A stretch of DNA of 64,000 nt from Alnus glutinosa (taxonomy: Eukaryota; Streptophyta; Magnoliopsida; Fagales; Betulaceae): the NCBI RefSeq assembly GCF_958979055.1, contig NC_084892.1, positions 2,621,501 to 2,685,500 on the forward strand, in the 5' to 3' direction. The number at the start of each line of letters is the position of its first letter. The first letter of the stretch is position 1. The position numbers and the translations under genes are program-made. This document shows positions 35,163-48,965 of the stretch, piece by piece. Under the pieces are notes generated by a model. It had not been told where the DNA came from. It worked only from the letters and a program-made list of their open reading frames with translations, and searched no databases.

Positions 35163-37070
35163 CATAATAGACATGTAGACATGTTAGAAGAAATCTCTCT
35201 CTGCAATTTTTATTCATAAATTTTGTTGCTGAAAACTTTTTTCCTTCAAATCAAGAGCAAACTTCAACATACATGACTAACGTATGTAAAATTCTTTTTC
35301 ACCAAGTATTCATATGATGAAATATTAACGTTATGTTTATTTCAACATAAAATGAGACGAAACTATTTTTCAAATTTGGCTTGTATGAAAAATGGCCAGC
35401 AACTTCCAATAGTGATCTAGCATAGGTACGACTGTGGTTTGATGAATTCTGACGGTTTGAGAATGAAAAATTCGAACTTAAAAAATAGTTTACGAAATTT
35501 AAAAATAGAAATTGTTTTTCAAAATTAAAGAAGTTTTTTTTTAGATAAATTGAAAACATTTTCGATTTGACCATCATTTTCAGTCACACTAAACATCGAA
35601 AATAGAAATAACACTTGATATTATTATAAATGCCCATAAAATCTCATATTCATAAAGTAGAAACATAGATGGACCCCTGTGCATGTGGAAATTATACCGG
35701 ATTAGTCGATTTGAATTTGAATTAATTGTCACGTCATCCATAACTGTTTAGTCAAAACAATAATTCATTTTGTTTTGATCGAACCACTTAATTTCGCTTG
35801 TTTGTTGCGGCATGTTTTTTTTTACCGCCGCACAAAGAAAATATTTTGTTGCAAATGAACAAGATATTAAGGAATTGTCTATATGTAAATTATAATTATT
35901 GACACGGGATACATCCAATTTTTTTTGCCGAAACAAAAGGAACCTAAGTATAAATGGCCGGGATGAAAATTTGGGGATAAATTATAACTTGTACATAAGT
36001 ATATAATTTAGATAATGATATGAGATATATTATATATTAAAACAAAAATGATATTGATTTTTTAATTATATTAGTTTTAATATTTTAGAATTCAGTGTCA
36101 AATTATTTCTAAGAAACTGTAGAAATCATTATAGATGACATATTAAGTTAGGAAGAAATATTATGTTAGCATTAACATCAGATTTGGTGTCTTATTAATT
36201 TATTAACCGATCAACAAAAGCGTGCTACTTCTTCTTCTCTTTTTCTTTTCTGTTTTTTTTTTTTCTTTTTTTTTTTTATTCTTTCCAAAAAAATAACAAA
36301 AACAAAAGCGTGCTACTTTTGAAATTTAATGCTGAATATGCTATGCACGTGTAACGGTGTACACCATATCAATTTCTGATGTTAAGGGTCAGCTTTTTAC
36401 GCCATAACAAAGCTATGTTTGTTCATGATTTTAGAGGATTATTTTTTTTGAAAAGTGTTTTTTCTCTGACATAAAAATAAAATAAGTTTTGAATATCTTG
36501 TATTTTAAATTATTTGTTAATTTTTTTATTTTTTAAAAAACAACAACCAAAAAAAATTGTTATCAACCAAAGTTTTTGTCATTCAAGTCGGCCGGTTGGC
36601 TAGAAGCCTAGAATTGGTAAATGGCATAATGTTGTGGGAGATCAAATTTCCTTTGAGCAATGCAAACCAAAGTAACAAAGCATATTCTAACGAATAAGTA
36701 TTATCTATAATTATTTGTTTGAATTTGAGAGAATTCAGACAGGTGTTTGTGACAAACTATTTATAGAACCTACATGACTGGATAAGTGGTTGGGCAGTCC
36801 AATTTTTTTTTTTTGTCAGGTGGATCTTATAAGTGGTCTCTAACAATCACGTGCTCGAATTCTCACAAATTCGAATAAATAATTATAAAGGATTCTAATC
36901 ATATTCTAATATAGTTATGGACCAAAATTATAGCAAGAGAAATGATACACCTACATTTTTTATTCACCTTATATACATATTCATACTATTAAGTTATAAA
37001 TTCATTATTGAATTTGTGGAACCTAATGTGTGTCCCATAAATCTAATGGTAGATTTAAAAATGAGATGTA
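35162..37070. other. Intergenic AT-rich region
   Basis: No gene is seen. A short direct repeat aaaagcgtgctactt occurs at about 36217 and 36305 around a pyrimidine-rich stretch. The last eight bases (37063-37070, GAGATGTA) are the target duplication of the next element. Confidence 0.55.
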
Positions 37071-37300
37071 TAAGAGCTAGCACTCACAGTGGATTATCTA
37101 TTTTCACCTTTAGGCTATAATAGATAATAAAAACCTCAAAAACCCACTCCATTAGATTATATAAACAAAAGCTATAATAGATTTCTTATCTATTTGTGAA
37201 CAATACAACTCTACATGTGGAGTTGTACTGTTCACGGATGCATTCATTTTTAATTGTTTCTTTCGGCTTTTCTTATTTCTCTTCTCTCGTCAGTGTATGC

Positions 37301-37336
<36 letters not shown>

Positions 37337-38253
37337 GCAACGCTCTCTCCCCCGATTTCTTCTCCAAATTCGCCAACACCCTCCACCAGAACCCCGACAT
37401 CAACGTCATTGCCTCTCCGGTGTCAGCTCCCACTTCTACACCGGTATCGATCTCACAATGTTGGGCTCAATCCCCTACAAGTCACTCTCTAGAAGCGACC
37501 GAGGCCGTACTAGATAGAAACTCCATCAGGAGGCCAAGTTCCTACAGGACACGGTCATCTCGATTGAGCGGTGCCAGAAGTCGATGATCGCCGCTATAGT
37601 CGGGTACGGTCACGCAATGGAGCTGGCTTTGACGGGTCAGAGGTTCTTAGGTTTGGAGGCCAAAGACTTATGTCTGGTTTCAAATTTGCCAAGGAATGGA
37701 ATTTTTAGCTACTGCGGTTCAAAAAATGGTTAGTTTTGTTTTCAATTTCATTGGGTGGGTTTTGATTTTTGGGGTTCGATGGTTCTGTGTGGTTGTTCAA
37801 CGATGTTGGGGTTTTGATTTTCTGGCAACCGAAGGTGGAGGAGTTGTTGATTTTGATTGTTGGAAATTTCTAGTGGGTGAGTTTTTTGGATTGGCTGAAT
37901 GGCCAAAATTGGGAGGAAAGATGGGGTGATTTTGAGTGTGAGGTTTTGATTTTTGGGTGAGGGTGATTCGGTTGGTTTCAACGACAGAATATGGGTGTTT
38001 TGGGTGATTCAAGATGTTGATTCTGTAAGTTTTTATTTGTGTGTTTTGTTGACCGAAAGATGTGAGAGAACATCACTGTGGAATTTCTATGTTTTTTGTG
38101 TAGTATGGAGAGTTGTTCAATTTTCTAGAACAATTGGTGCGAACTTGTCAATAAAGAGTATGTCTTTTAAAACCCAATAGGTAAACAAGATAAAGTGGAT
38201 TTTAGTTAGCTATTTTAGATTAAAATTTAGACGATTTGCTATGAATGCTCTAA
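37071..38253. mobile_element. Gene-carrying hAT-like element (Pack-TIR type)
   Basis: The left end reads TAAGAGCTAGCACTCACAG. The right end is an imperfect inverted copy (TTAGAGCATTCATAGC on the minus strand). Similarity continues loosely for about 60 bases inward. Identical 8-base duplications GAGATGTA flank it (37063-37070 and 38254-38261), the length typical of hAT insertions. It carries no transposase. It carries a damaged piece of a host isomerase gene (37339-37705) and G/T-rich intron-like sequence to about 38160. A (CT)n run at 37304-37335 precedes the gene piece. Confidence 0.72.
37339..37705 (+). pseudogene. Fragment of a peroxisomal delta(3,5)-delta(2,4)-dienoyl-CoA isomerase gene
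   Basis: In one frame the sequence reads NALSPDFFSKFANTLHQNPD, then after a 1-base loss near 37409 LSGVSSHFYTGIDLTMLGSI, SRSDRGR, a TAG, KFLQDTVISIERCQKSMIAA and finally GYGHAMELALTGQRF with GLEAKDLCLVS. These match, in order, the enoyl-CoA hydratase/isomerase family, specifically the plant DCI1-type enzyme of unsaturated fatty acid beta-oxidation. About 45 residues between MIAAI and VGYGHAM, containing the oxyanion-hole glycines and the acidic catalytic residues, are missing without any other disturbance. The copy has no introns in this part, so an exon-skipped or deleted capture is likely. It is not functional. Confidence 0.75.
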
Positions 38254-38307
38254 GAGATGTAGAAATATAATTTCTCTTCCTACAATGGACGGTTCGAATT
38301 GCACTTA

Positions 38308-39173
38308 GGATCCGTTTGGGTTTTCGATTTAAACTAATGATTTTAAAATGTGAGATTTGAAAAGAATGATTTTTAAAAACGCAGTTAAGTGTTTGGTAAA
38401 ATCGCAGTTTAGCCTTTAAAATTCCATGCTTTCAAAAAAATACCATCTTACCTGCGATTTGAAAAATTAGATTTTCTGCGTTTTCAAATCGCAATTTTTT
38501 AAAACGCAGTTCTCAAACGATTATATGGTGCGTTTGGTTCGTAATAATATTCAATATTCGAACCGGGTTTTTATTCAAAAACCCATACCCGGATCCAAGT
38601 TGAATAAAACACATGGATCACTTGAATAAAGTTTGAATAGTTTGAATAAACCCATCATATATTTATTATTATTATTTTTTACCATACCAATCATTATACA
38701 CAACTTTTCATACAATTCAATCATTTCCAATCATTTTATACTATTATAAAACACTTTTTTAAAACCCATCATATATTTTTTATTATTATTTTTTACCATA
38801 CCAATCATTATACACAACTTTTCATACAATTCAATCATTTCCAATCATTTTATACTATTATAAAACACTTTTTTAAAACCCATCATATATTTTTTATTAT
38901 TATTTTTTACCATACCAATCATTATACACAACTTTTCATACAATTCAATCACTTTATATTATTATAAAACACTTTTTTCCAATCTTCCAAATTCAACACC
39001 CAAACACACATTCAAAAGAATCTAAAATTATATTCAACATCCAAACACATTTTTATTGCCTTGAAATCCGTGATCAAATTCAGAATATTATTCATATTCG
39101 AAATATTCGATACCCAAATATTTGATTTAAAATCGCATTTATTGTCTATGAAATTACAATCATAAACGCACCC
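38308..39173. mobile_element. Tourist-like MITE, copy 3, with a nested insertion
   Basis: The left part (38308-38525) and right part (39119-39173) match copies 1 and 2. TTA flanks are at 38305-38307 and 39174-39176. The sequence between about 38527 and 39118 is absent from the other copies. It begins ggtgcgtttggttcg and ends with ttcgatacccaaat, a loosely inverted pair, so a second small element probably jumped in. Confidence 0.75.
38651..38978. repeat. 114-base tandem repeat, nearly three copies
   Basis: Units start cccatcatatattt at 38651, 38765 and 38879. Copies are almost identical; the third is shortened by loss of one atttccaatc stretch. The array lies inside the element nested in MITE copy 3. 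Confidence 0.9.
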
Positions 39174-39298
39174 TTAGCCTAAAGAAAAGAGGATAAGTGC
39201 TAGACCCATCTATCTCTAATAACAAAAGATGCATGGTCTACCTACCCTAAATAGATTATTTTATAGATAATTTGGACAGTTAATTACATGAAAGAATA

Positions 39299-39480
39299 GA
39301 GTAATGCTACATATCATCCCCTTGTCCTCCTTTTGTCCTCCCAAATTTGATGCGGCTCTTAAAATCACCATTAAAATTATGATAGATCATTATTGAATTT
39401 TGATCCAATGGTAATTTTAAGAGCCACATCAATTTTGGGAGGATGAAAGGTGGACAAGAGGATGATGTGTAGCATTACTC
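39299..39480. mobile_element. Mutator-type MITE with perfect 9-base target duplication
   Basis: The element begins GAGTAATGCTACATATCATC and ends as its near-perfect inverse (GATGATGTGTAGCATTACTC). The flanks are GAAAGAATA at 39290-39298 and 39481-39489. The arms extend through much of its 182 bases, so it can fold into a hairpin. It may be a source of small RNA. Confidence 0.92.
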
Positions 39481-39489
39481 GAAAGAATA

Positions 39490-41640
39490 ATTATTCCATA
39501 TTTCTCTTTCATCCGTCTTTTTGTAAGTCAAAGTAGAATTTTGGGCCAATTACAGCCAATCACTGATTTCAAGTCTCAATACAATATCCAAATTGTATTT
39601 CTCTTATTCTATTGGGTACGTACCATGTTGGACTTGGACATAACTCAGCAATACGGCCTAAGAGGTCAGGCTCTCCAATCGTAAGCCATTATCAGCTTTG
39701 TCGCGAGTGAGACTAGGAATACTAGAAAAAGAGAGTAAGACTTTTTTTTTTTAACTATATTTTTTTTAAAATAAAAATTTAAAAATTTACTCAAATTTTA
39801 TTCTCTTTTTTTTTTTTTTTTTTTCTTTTTTTCAGATTCTCTAAACCACTCAAACATAATTTTAAAAAATAATTTTTTTTTGGTATTTACAATTTTAAAT
39901 ATAATACAAAAATATCGCATACTCAAACGATCCATAAGATTTAATAGTCTTCCATTGAAAATTATTTTCAAAAAAAAAAAAAAAAAAAAAAAATAGCATT
40001 TTGTTTGTTTTAAAATCACCACTTACTAATTGAAATTGGGACAAATAATGGACAAAAGGTTCAAACTTAATACATTTCTTCTAATATTATATTAAATTAT
40101 CAATTATTCTAAAAGTTTAAATTGATAACAAATAATAAATTTAATCATTAAATTAATATTCTAACTTATTCAATTGTTGAAAAAGAATTGAAAAATCGAT
40201 GTCTACTCACATTCAAAGCTTCACATGTTTTCTAAAGTCTTGACCACCATATTAGGGACCGGAGTTTTAAAGGGAATATATATTTTAACAATAATATTTT
40301 GTTTTGCTTCAACTAATGAATTACATGATGTCACGTCATTTAAATTTTTTAAATAATGTAACAATATATTCATCGTGTAATAACATATACACTATTAAAT
40401 CTGTAAAATTTAATTGAAATCATGAATTAAATCCTTTTTCATTTCACTTCACTTTAGAGGAGATGATCTTGATCATGGTCCGTTTTAAAGGATGAGAAGG
40501 ATTATCAAGTCAATGATCATGTGTTTTGTAGTGAGAACAAAGGAAACAAGCCTAAAATGATAAAAGACTTGACAATCAAACAAGTCAATGTTAATAAATT
40601 GTATTCAAAGTCAACTCGTTTTGATTTTGTTTTATTATCTAATCTAGTGTGAATAGTGTGCGCACCCAATTGACAATAATTTTGCCCTTTTTTCTTCGTT
40701 GAATTTTGAACAATTTTGCTATTTTTGACTCTCTTTTTTTTCCTGTATAGACGTATATACTAAAAGTCAACAATTTTTTTTTGGGCCTTTTTACTCTTTT
40801 TGGTCTTATTGGGTTCAGGCCCAGGACCCATAGAAGTTTACACGGCTAAAAGATTGCAATGGCCCAATCTATGGAAGCCCAGATTTGGTTGCTGGTGGGT
40901 GATGACAATGTGGCAATATCCGATCCGAACCCAATGGTTACCCCAACTCTTCCTATTTTATTGTCTAAATCTGGTACAATCACCTTAGATCAAATCCAAC
41001 ATCTCCATGGAGAGGATTTTTGGTCTAAATTAGATTTTGTTATATTTAGCATTATACGTTGTGTCATATTATTTAAATTTTCTTAAAAAATATGATAATA
41101 TATATTATTAAAATCTCTAAAATTTAATTTAGACCATGAAATGATCTGATCTCTAATTCACCTATTTCAATCACATTGCCTTCTTCATGCTTTGGCTATC
41201 AAATAAAAAATTATAATTCCGTCCATGTCTATTAAAAGTGGTAATTCGTATTCGCGTGTCGGCTTTGGCTCATGTTAAAAAATAAATTTTGTATTGAGTT
41301 CGTGTTAGGTTGGTGGGTCATATCAAAATTGACTGTTTTTATATCATGTGTCGGGTTCAGATCGTGCCTTGAACTCTAATTTAACCTATTTGATTAAATG
41401 AATTAGAGCCCTCAAATTCGTATAGAATTTATTAATGAGGTCAAAAACTATAAGTCCTAGGCTACGCTAGGTTGCACGGTCGTAAGAAGACATACACATG
41501 CATGCATATAGAAGCTCTTTGGGGAAGGAAGCTGACTTTAAAGATAAAAAGAAGAAAGTCAAAACCCATGAGATATCCCATTTAATAAAGCAGTTAAACA
41601 ACTCTTTCTCCTCTGCTTTTTGAAGTCTTCCTTGAATCCA
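39490..41640. other. Intergenic AT-rich region
   Basis: Several T- and A-tracts occur (39740-39750, 39807-39834, 39970-39993). A GCCCA-rich stretch at 40790-41000 has short plus-strand frames (40800-40988 and 40859-41086) that I do not recognise. No gene is supported. Confidence 0.5.
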
Positions 41641-41747
41641 TGACAGATACCTACTTCACTGAGTGCACCGTTTCAACTCCCGCCAAGAATTGCACCCACT
41701 CCAACCACCAAAATAAAAGACACCCTTCTCTACGACGTACTATAAAG
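41641..41747 (+). promoter_or_regulatory. Conserved upstream block and TATA box of LysM-3
   Basis: The block at 41641-41697 (tgacagatacctac, gagtgcaccgtttcaactcc, gccaagaattgca) is shared with LysM-1 and LysM-2. CTATAAAG at 41740-41747 lies about 75 bases upstream of the ATG and is a good TATA box. Confidence 0.6.
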
Positions 41748-41821
41748 CCTCTACATGTACCATAATCCTGTTCAAGAAAACCTTCTGCAGAAATCCAAAA
41801 ACAGCAATTAACCAGATTTAC

Positions 41822-42148
41822 ATGGCGTGTGTTTGTTCATCATCTTCATCAATTGCAATGGCGGAGAGGATTTCTTGCTACACTGCTTTGTTCTTGGCAG
41901 TAATGCTGGTTTTGAGCTGCTGTGAATCAAGTCGTGAAAGCGAATTCGCGGTTCGGATGCTGCAGAAAGACATGGTCAACAACAAGCCGTGCGATGAAAT
42001 TTACGTGGTTCGGGAAGGAGAGACGCTGCAAACTATCAGTGAAAAATGTGGGGATCCATTTATTGTTGAGGAGAATCCACATATCCATGACCCAGACGAT
42101 GTTTTCCCCGGCCTCGTTATCAGGATCACCCCTTTCAACAATAGCTAG
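41822..42148 (+). CDS. LysM-3: small secreted LysM-domain protein, divergent paralogue
   Basis: It is a single-exon gene of 108 codons starting at 41822; an internal ATG at 41858 gives the signal peptide start MAERISCYTALFLAVMLVLS. One LysM domain follows (EIYVVREGETLQTISEKCGD, PFIVEENPHIHDPDDVFPGL, VIRITPF). Compared with LysM-1 and -2 it has a longer linker (CCESSRESEFAVRMLQKDM) with the extra residues just after the signal peptide. It is transcribed in the opposite direction. It is probably the parental or oldest copy, since it stands outside the duplicated units. Role inferred: binding of GlcNAc-type glycans in the apoplast. It carries no kinase or membrane anchor of its own. Confidence 0.87.
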   Translation: MACVCSSSSSIAMAERISCYTALFLAVMLVLSCCESSRESEFAVRMLQKDMVNNKPCDEIYVVREGETLQTISEKCGDPFIVEENPHIHDPDDVFPGLVIRITPFNNS

Positions 42149-42835
42149 TTAGTGAGCTTCCATTCCTTTGCAATTAAGTTAATTTAAGGTTATTTTTTAG
42201 TTAGAATTCATATGGGCTTGCCTGTCTCTTGGGGCCGGTGGTAATTAATATTGGTGGAGAAACATATGTCATTTACGGATTTGAGACAAAAAAAAGATGC
42301 AATAGATAAAATGTAACGATAGTTTTGTTGTATTTATTGGTGTGTAATTGAAAGGTACGTCATGTTCTCCTTAATTAATTCCTTCGTTTGTTCTCGGATC
42401 ATTTATATACAAGACTTATTACTATATAAATGTGAAAATATAGTAATTAAACAGGGCAAGACTGTTATCATATGCATGATTAAACTGTTAATTTAAGCTA
42501 ATCGGATTTCCATGTCCACATATTCCAAAATGACAGCTCTTGCCGTTCGACCAAATTAAAGTGAATTGTTAACGTCAAGATGTAACATGCATGTTGCTAC
42601 ATATACGGCAATGAAGTGATGAACATCACATGCATGTCTTCAATTTTTGTACTCTTGGATAAAAATTAAATTTTCTACAAATAAGTTTGTAAAAAATTTC
42701 ATACAAATCATATTTAAGATTGATATGTGTCTCTTAGCATATGAGAAATACATGTTGTTTTAATAGCATGTGTTTTTCACATGTTTTTATAATAGCGTTA
42801 ATAAAAAAAAATATGTCATTCTCATATGCTTAAAA
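42149..42835. other. 3' flank of LysM-3 and the left half of an interrupted repeat
   Basis: 42149-42650 is 3' flank. From about 42662 to 42835 the sequence matches the TA-rich half of the repeat at 21095-21330. Its other half resumes at 58490 on the far side of the copia element. Confidence 0.65.
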
Positions 42836-43349
42836 TGTTAGAAACATATTGCTTTGATACCAAATGTTAGAAATAATTAAATAACAATTATTTCTTTAAC
42901 CTAACATGCGCAGCGGAAAACAAATAAGACAGGATTCAGGCTTACCTCTAGCCATATTTGCTCAAGCTTTTCCACGATCCATCTGAAGAACAAGAAAAGA
43001 TTATTTGAGGGATCTTCTAACCTATGCCTATTGCTTGATGGCTGTACTGATGGTGTACACAGGCACTCTATTTATAGGCTAGGTTAGGGACCCTCAAAAT
43101 GGTAAACACCGTATTTGTTTCCTTCCATCAAGGAAACAATATTGTTAATTGATTTTTTAAAATCAATTAACCGATTCCATATTTACGGTAATCTAAATTA
43201 ATAGAAATAACCATAATACCGATTCCATATTTACGGTAATCTAAATTAATAGAAATAATCATAATACCGTATATGTTTATTAAAAAATAATAAACATAGC
43301 AAACACCGTAAATGTGATATAAAGGCCACAACAAAAAAGGAATATTACA
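42836..43349 (-). repeat. 3' LTR of the copia element
   Basis: On the minus strand it starts TGTAATATTCC and ends TTTCTAACA. It contains a tandem ccgattccatatttacggta repeat (about 43160-43270) and a near-palindrome aaccgatt-like region. It is almost identical to 57971-58484. Confidence 0.93.
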
Positions 43350-43499
43350 TTCTCCCACTTGGACTTTATAAAACATGACCATATGGTATTAGGTTCTTTA
43401 GTTTTGGCCAATCCTTTTATGGAATCCTCCAACTCAGTTAAGAAATGTTTCACACGAATCATGGCGGTAAAACCATTATAAAAGTAGGTCGTCCCTTCC

Positions 43500-45500
43500 A
43501 TGTATCACAATGTAAAACACTCCTTACATGAGTACTTTATGGATAATCAAGCTTTATGAATGAACTTCCTATAAGTCATTCGGGTCCAACTTTATTTATC
43601 CTCATGGATAAAATAACAAATGTGCACAGAATCTTTATTATCATAACTTTATGTCTATAGACCAAAAAGAGACAAACCAAGCGAAAATGAATTAATGAGT
43701 CTCATATATTCCGCATGACTTTATTCTTTCTTTACCGGTAAACTTTAAGTCATGGGATCCGCAATCATTAATTCAGTACTTATATGCTCAATAGACCCTT
43801 TATGTCTCTTAATGTTATCTCTCGTACTGAGATACTTGATGTCGATTTACTTCTACTTCTACTCTTTATTCTTATAAAAGAAGATTATAGTAGAATTACC
43901 GCAGAGTATCTTTATGGTCTAACTGTAAAATCGACAATATTGAGACTTTCAACAAAATGTCTCAACCATCATGTCTGTGTACTAAATTCATAGCAAGCTA
44001 GAATTTTAGCTTTCTTGGTAGACGTAGCAACCATAGTCTGCATACTGCATCTTTAAGATATATCTCTCAATAAAAAGATATATACCCTAAATAGACTTTC
44101 TACTATCTACACAATTAGCAAAACTCAAATCTGAACAACTAACCACCTTCAAATGGAAAGTGTATCCTTAGGTTAAGTTGTACTTCTTGGTTCCTTGCAT
44201 ATACCGCAAGACTTTATTTGCAGCACTTTATTGACCCAATATTCTTATTTTCAGTCATATGGTTATGCATAATGCAGACGCTTTAAAAAACCCTTTTATC
44301 TGCCCTTATTCCAATACCTTTTGGGACATTAATCTGTATATAATTGGTCCCTCTTAATTGCTACTGAAGGTGCAAATCCTTCATTTTAAATTTTTCCAAA
44401 ACTTTTTCAATGTAGGCCTTCCGAGACAATGTTAATATTCTTTATGTCTCTGTGAATCTCTATGTCAAAAAACATAAGAGGTTTCACCCCAATCCTTCGT
44501 TTCAAAGTTTTGTGAAATGAACTTTATGTAGCAAACCTAAATCACCACTTGCAAAAAATAATATCTACATATAGGACTAGAAAGATTACTGTACTCCCAC
44601 TGACCTTAAAGTATATATACTAATTAACAAGGTTTTCAATAAACAATAAAACAATAACCTTGTAAAAAGTATATTACCATTTAGAGATCTATCACAACCC
44701 ATAAATAGAATTCTTTAATTTGCAAGCTTTCTGACTGTTATTTATAAAACCCTTTTAATTGTTTCATGTAAACCTCTTACTTGAGATCCCTATTCTCAAA
44801 AGTTGTTCTCACATTCATTTGATGTAGCTCCAGGTAAAAAAATGAGCTACTAATGCTATGATTATCTTGATGAACCATTCTTAAACACTGGAGAGAATGT
44901 TTCACGATAATCAATGCCTCCTTATGAGTAAAACCATTGGCTACTAGTGTAGTTTGACTTTTGAGCAATGGATTTATCTCTTACTTCATAGCACTGAATC
45001 TCAATGTGGAGTTTTCTCCACTCATAGCATGTGAAAACAAATTTGAATCATCTTTATGTCCAATGTCAACATCAGACTCTGGGAGATATACTACATGATC
45101 ACTAAGAATTGTTGATCTCCTTATTCTATAAGATTTTTCCTAATTCTACTTCCTCTACATTTTGCAATGGGAGAATAGAGTTTGAACCTGTTCTGTATGA
45201 GTTGGTTGTTCTAGAAGTGATTGTGGCTCAGGATAATCAATCTGATTTTCCCTGAATACAATCAATCATCCTCTATGAGGAGGAGATTTGGCCAACTCTA
45301 GTGCTTCCTCAAATTCTAATTTATGTGAATGAGCACTCCCACTAGGTTCCGTATCCTCTAGAAATTTTACAATCAACAACTCTAGGCTTATATGAAGGAT
45401 AATAAAACATTAAAACCCTTTAAAGTTTACTAGATAGCTTATAAAAGATCCGCTGGTTGTCCTTGAATCTAATTTCCTAAGGCGAGGATTATAAATCCTC
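43500..45500 (-). pseudogene. Copia pol remnant (integrase, reverse transcriptase, RNase H)
   Basis: On the minus strand broken frames give LVANGFTHKEALI and LELHQMNVRTTFENRDLK (44777-44968), corresponding to the RVT_2 start KGFTQ and LHQMDVKTAFLNGDL of copia reverse transcriptases. These are followed by SRKAYIEKVLEKFKMKD near 44400 (end of RT). Near 43840-43760 come KYLSVRE and ELMIADPMTK, the RNase H end. No frame longer than about 63 codons survives. The expected YVDD active site is not readable. The genes are dead. Confidence 0.8.
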
Positions 45501-46832
45501 TCTTTAGCAAGGCAACCCCATATGTGTAAATAATTTAAACTAAGCTTCCATCTATTTCATAAAATGTGTCTCAAGGACAACCTTAGATGGAATCCTGTTT
45601 AACATATATACAACAGTCTTCAAAGCTTTACTTTATAAGGGTAATAACAGATTAGTATTACTAATCATTTCCCTTTTGTGTATACCTACCTTAATACTCT
45701 ATGCCTATATTAGATCTTATGATCTTCATGTTGTTTCTCCTCTTCTTCCTTATAGGTATTAAAAACATTCAATACCCCAGCTTTAATATTTAAAAGATAG
45801 AGATACATAAACTTTATATGGTCATCACTAAAAGAGATAAAAATATCTCTGACCATTTAGGCAATGAGTATGGAAAGGTTAACACCTTTCAATGTACATG
45901 ATCTCAAGAATTTTAAAAGGCTCTCTTTGGCACCTCTAATGGTCTTGTTGGTATGCTTTCCCTTATGCAGTCCACACAAGTACCAAAGTCAGTAAATTAC
46001 CGACTTTTATTTTCTGTATAGAGATATATTTCAATCTCCAAAGCCATAACAAGAGCATTTTTAAATTCTCAAAGACTCTACTTTACGTCAACATCAGTAT
46101 GCAGAAACAAACAAATAATTTTGTTTCAAAAGTTGGGATGTAGGTCAATTTTAAATAGACTTTAAATAAACCCCAAACTAATATTCCACCCAAAAATAAG
46201 AAAAATTTCAAGTTTAAAATAAAATTGAAATTTTTAACAAACCAAACTAGAAAATAAATTTCTAAAATATATGGAATATAAATCATTTTTGAGGTAAAAA
46301 AAAAAATATAACTAAATCTCAAAATTAACCCATAGATCCCAACAACCTCAAATTATAAACACGTGTTATTCATTTAAAAAAAAACTCTACATTTGTGTTG
46401 ACAACGTGGATTGTTAAACCATAATCAATCCACAACATATTTGAATGAGTCACTAAAAGAGATTTACGACATACTAGATATATGAGATTATCTTTATTTT
46501 AAGTCATTTCTCATACTTCACGCAATCTTTCTTTATATACCCTTAATTTTCCTTATTGCATGAGAAATAGGTATCTTGATTGCCATAATACTTTATTGGC
46601 ACCTTATTCTCATGCTTTAAGTGTTTGGCATAATTGCATTTATCGGTCTTTCCCTTAACATGAGTAATCATGTGAACACTTTATAGATTCTCTTGAACAC
46701 ACATGGTTAGAAGTTCACTTACTAACCATTTATCCTTATGTGTATTAAAAGATAAAATTCTACACTTAGAAGAGAGAATTCAAAAATGAAATAGACCAAC
46801 AATGACTCAAAAATCTTAATCTTTAGGGACTT

Positions 46833-48952
<2,120 letters not shown>

Positions 48953-48965
48953 TTCTTCCCCCCTT

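Noticed and set aside
37196..37590. Three overlapping plus-strand frames rich in Leu-Ser as separate genes
   Set aside because: The front part is a (CT)n microsatellite. The real content is the frameshifted isomerase fragment, annotated as a pseudogene.
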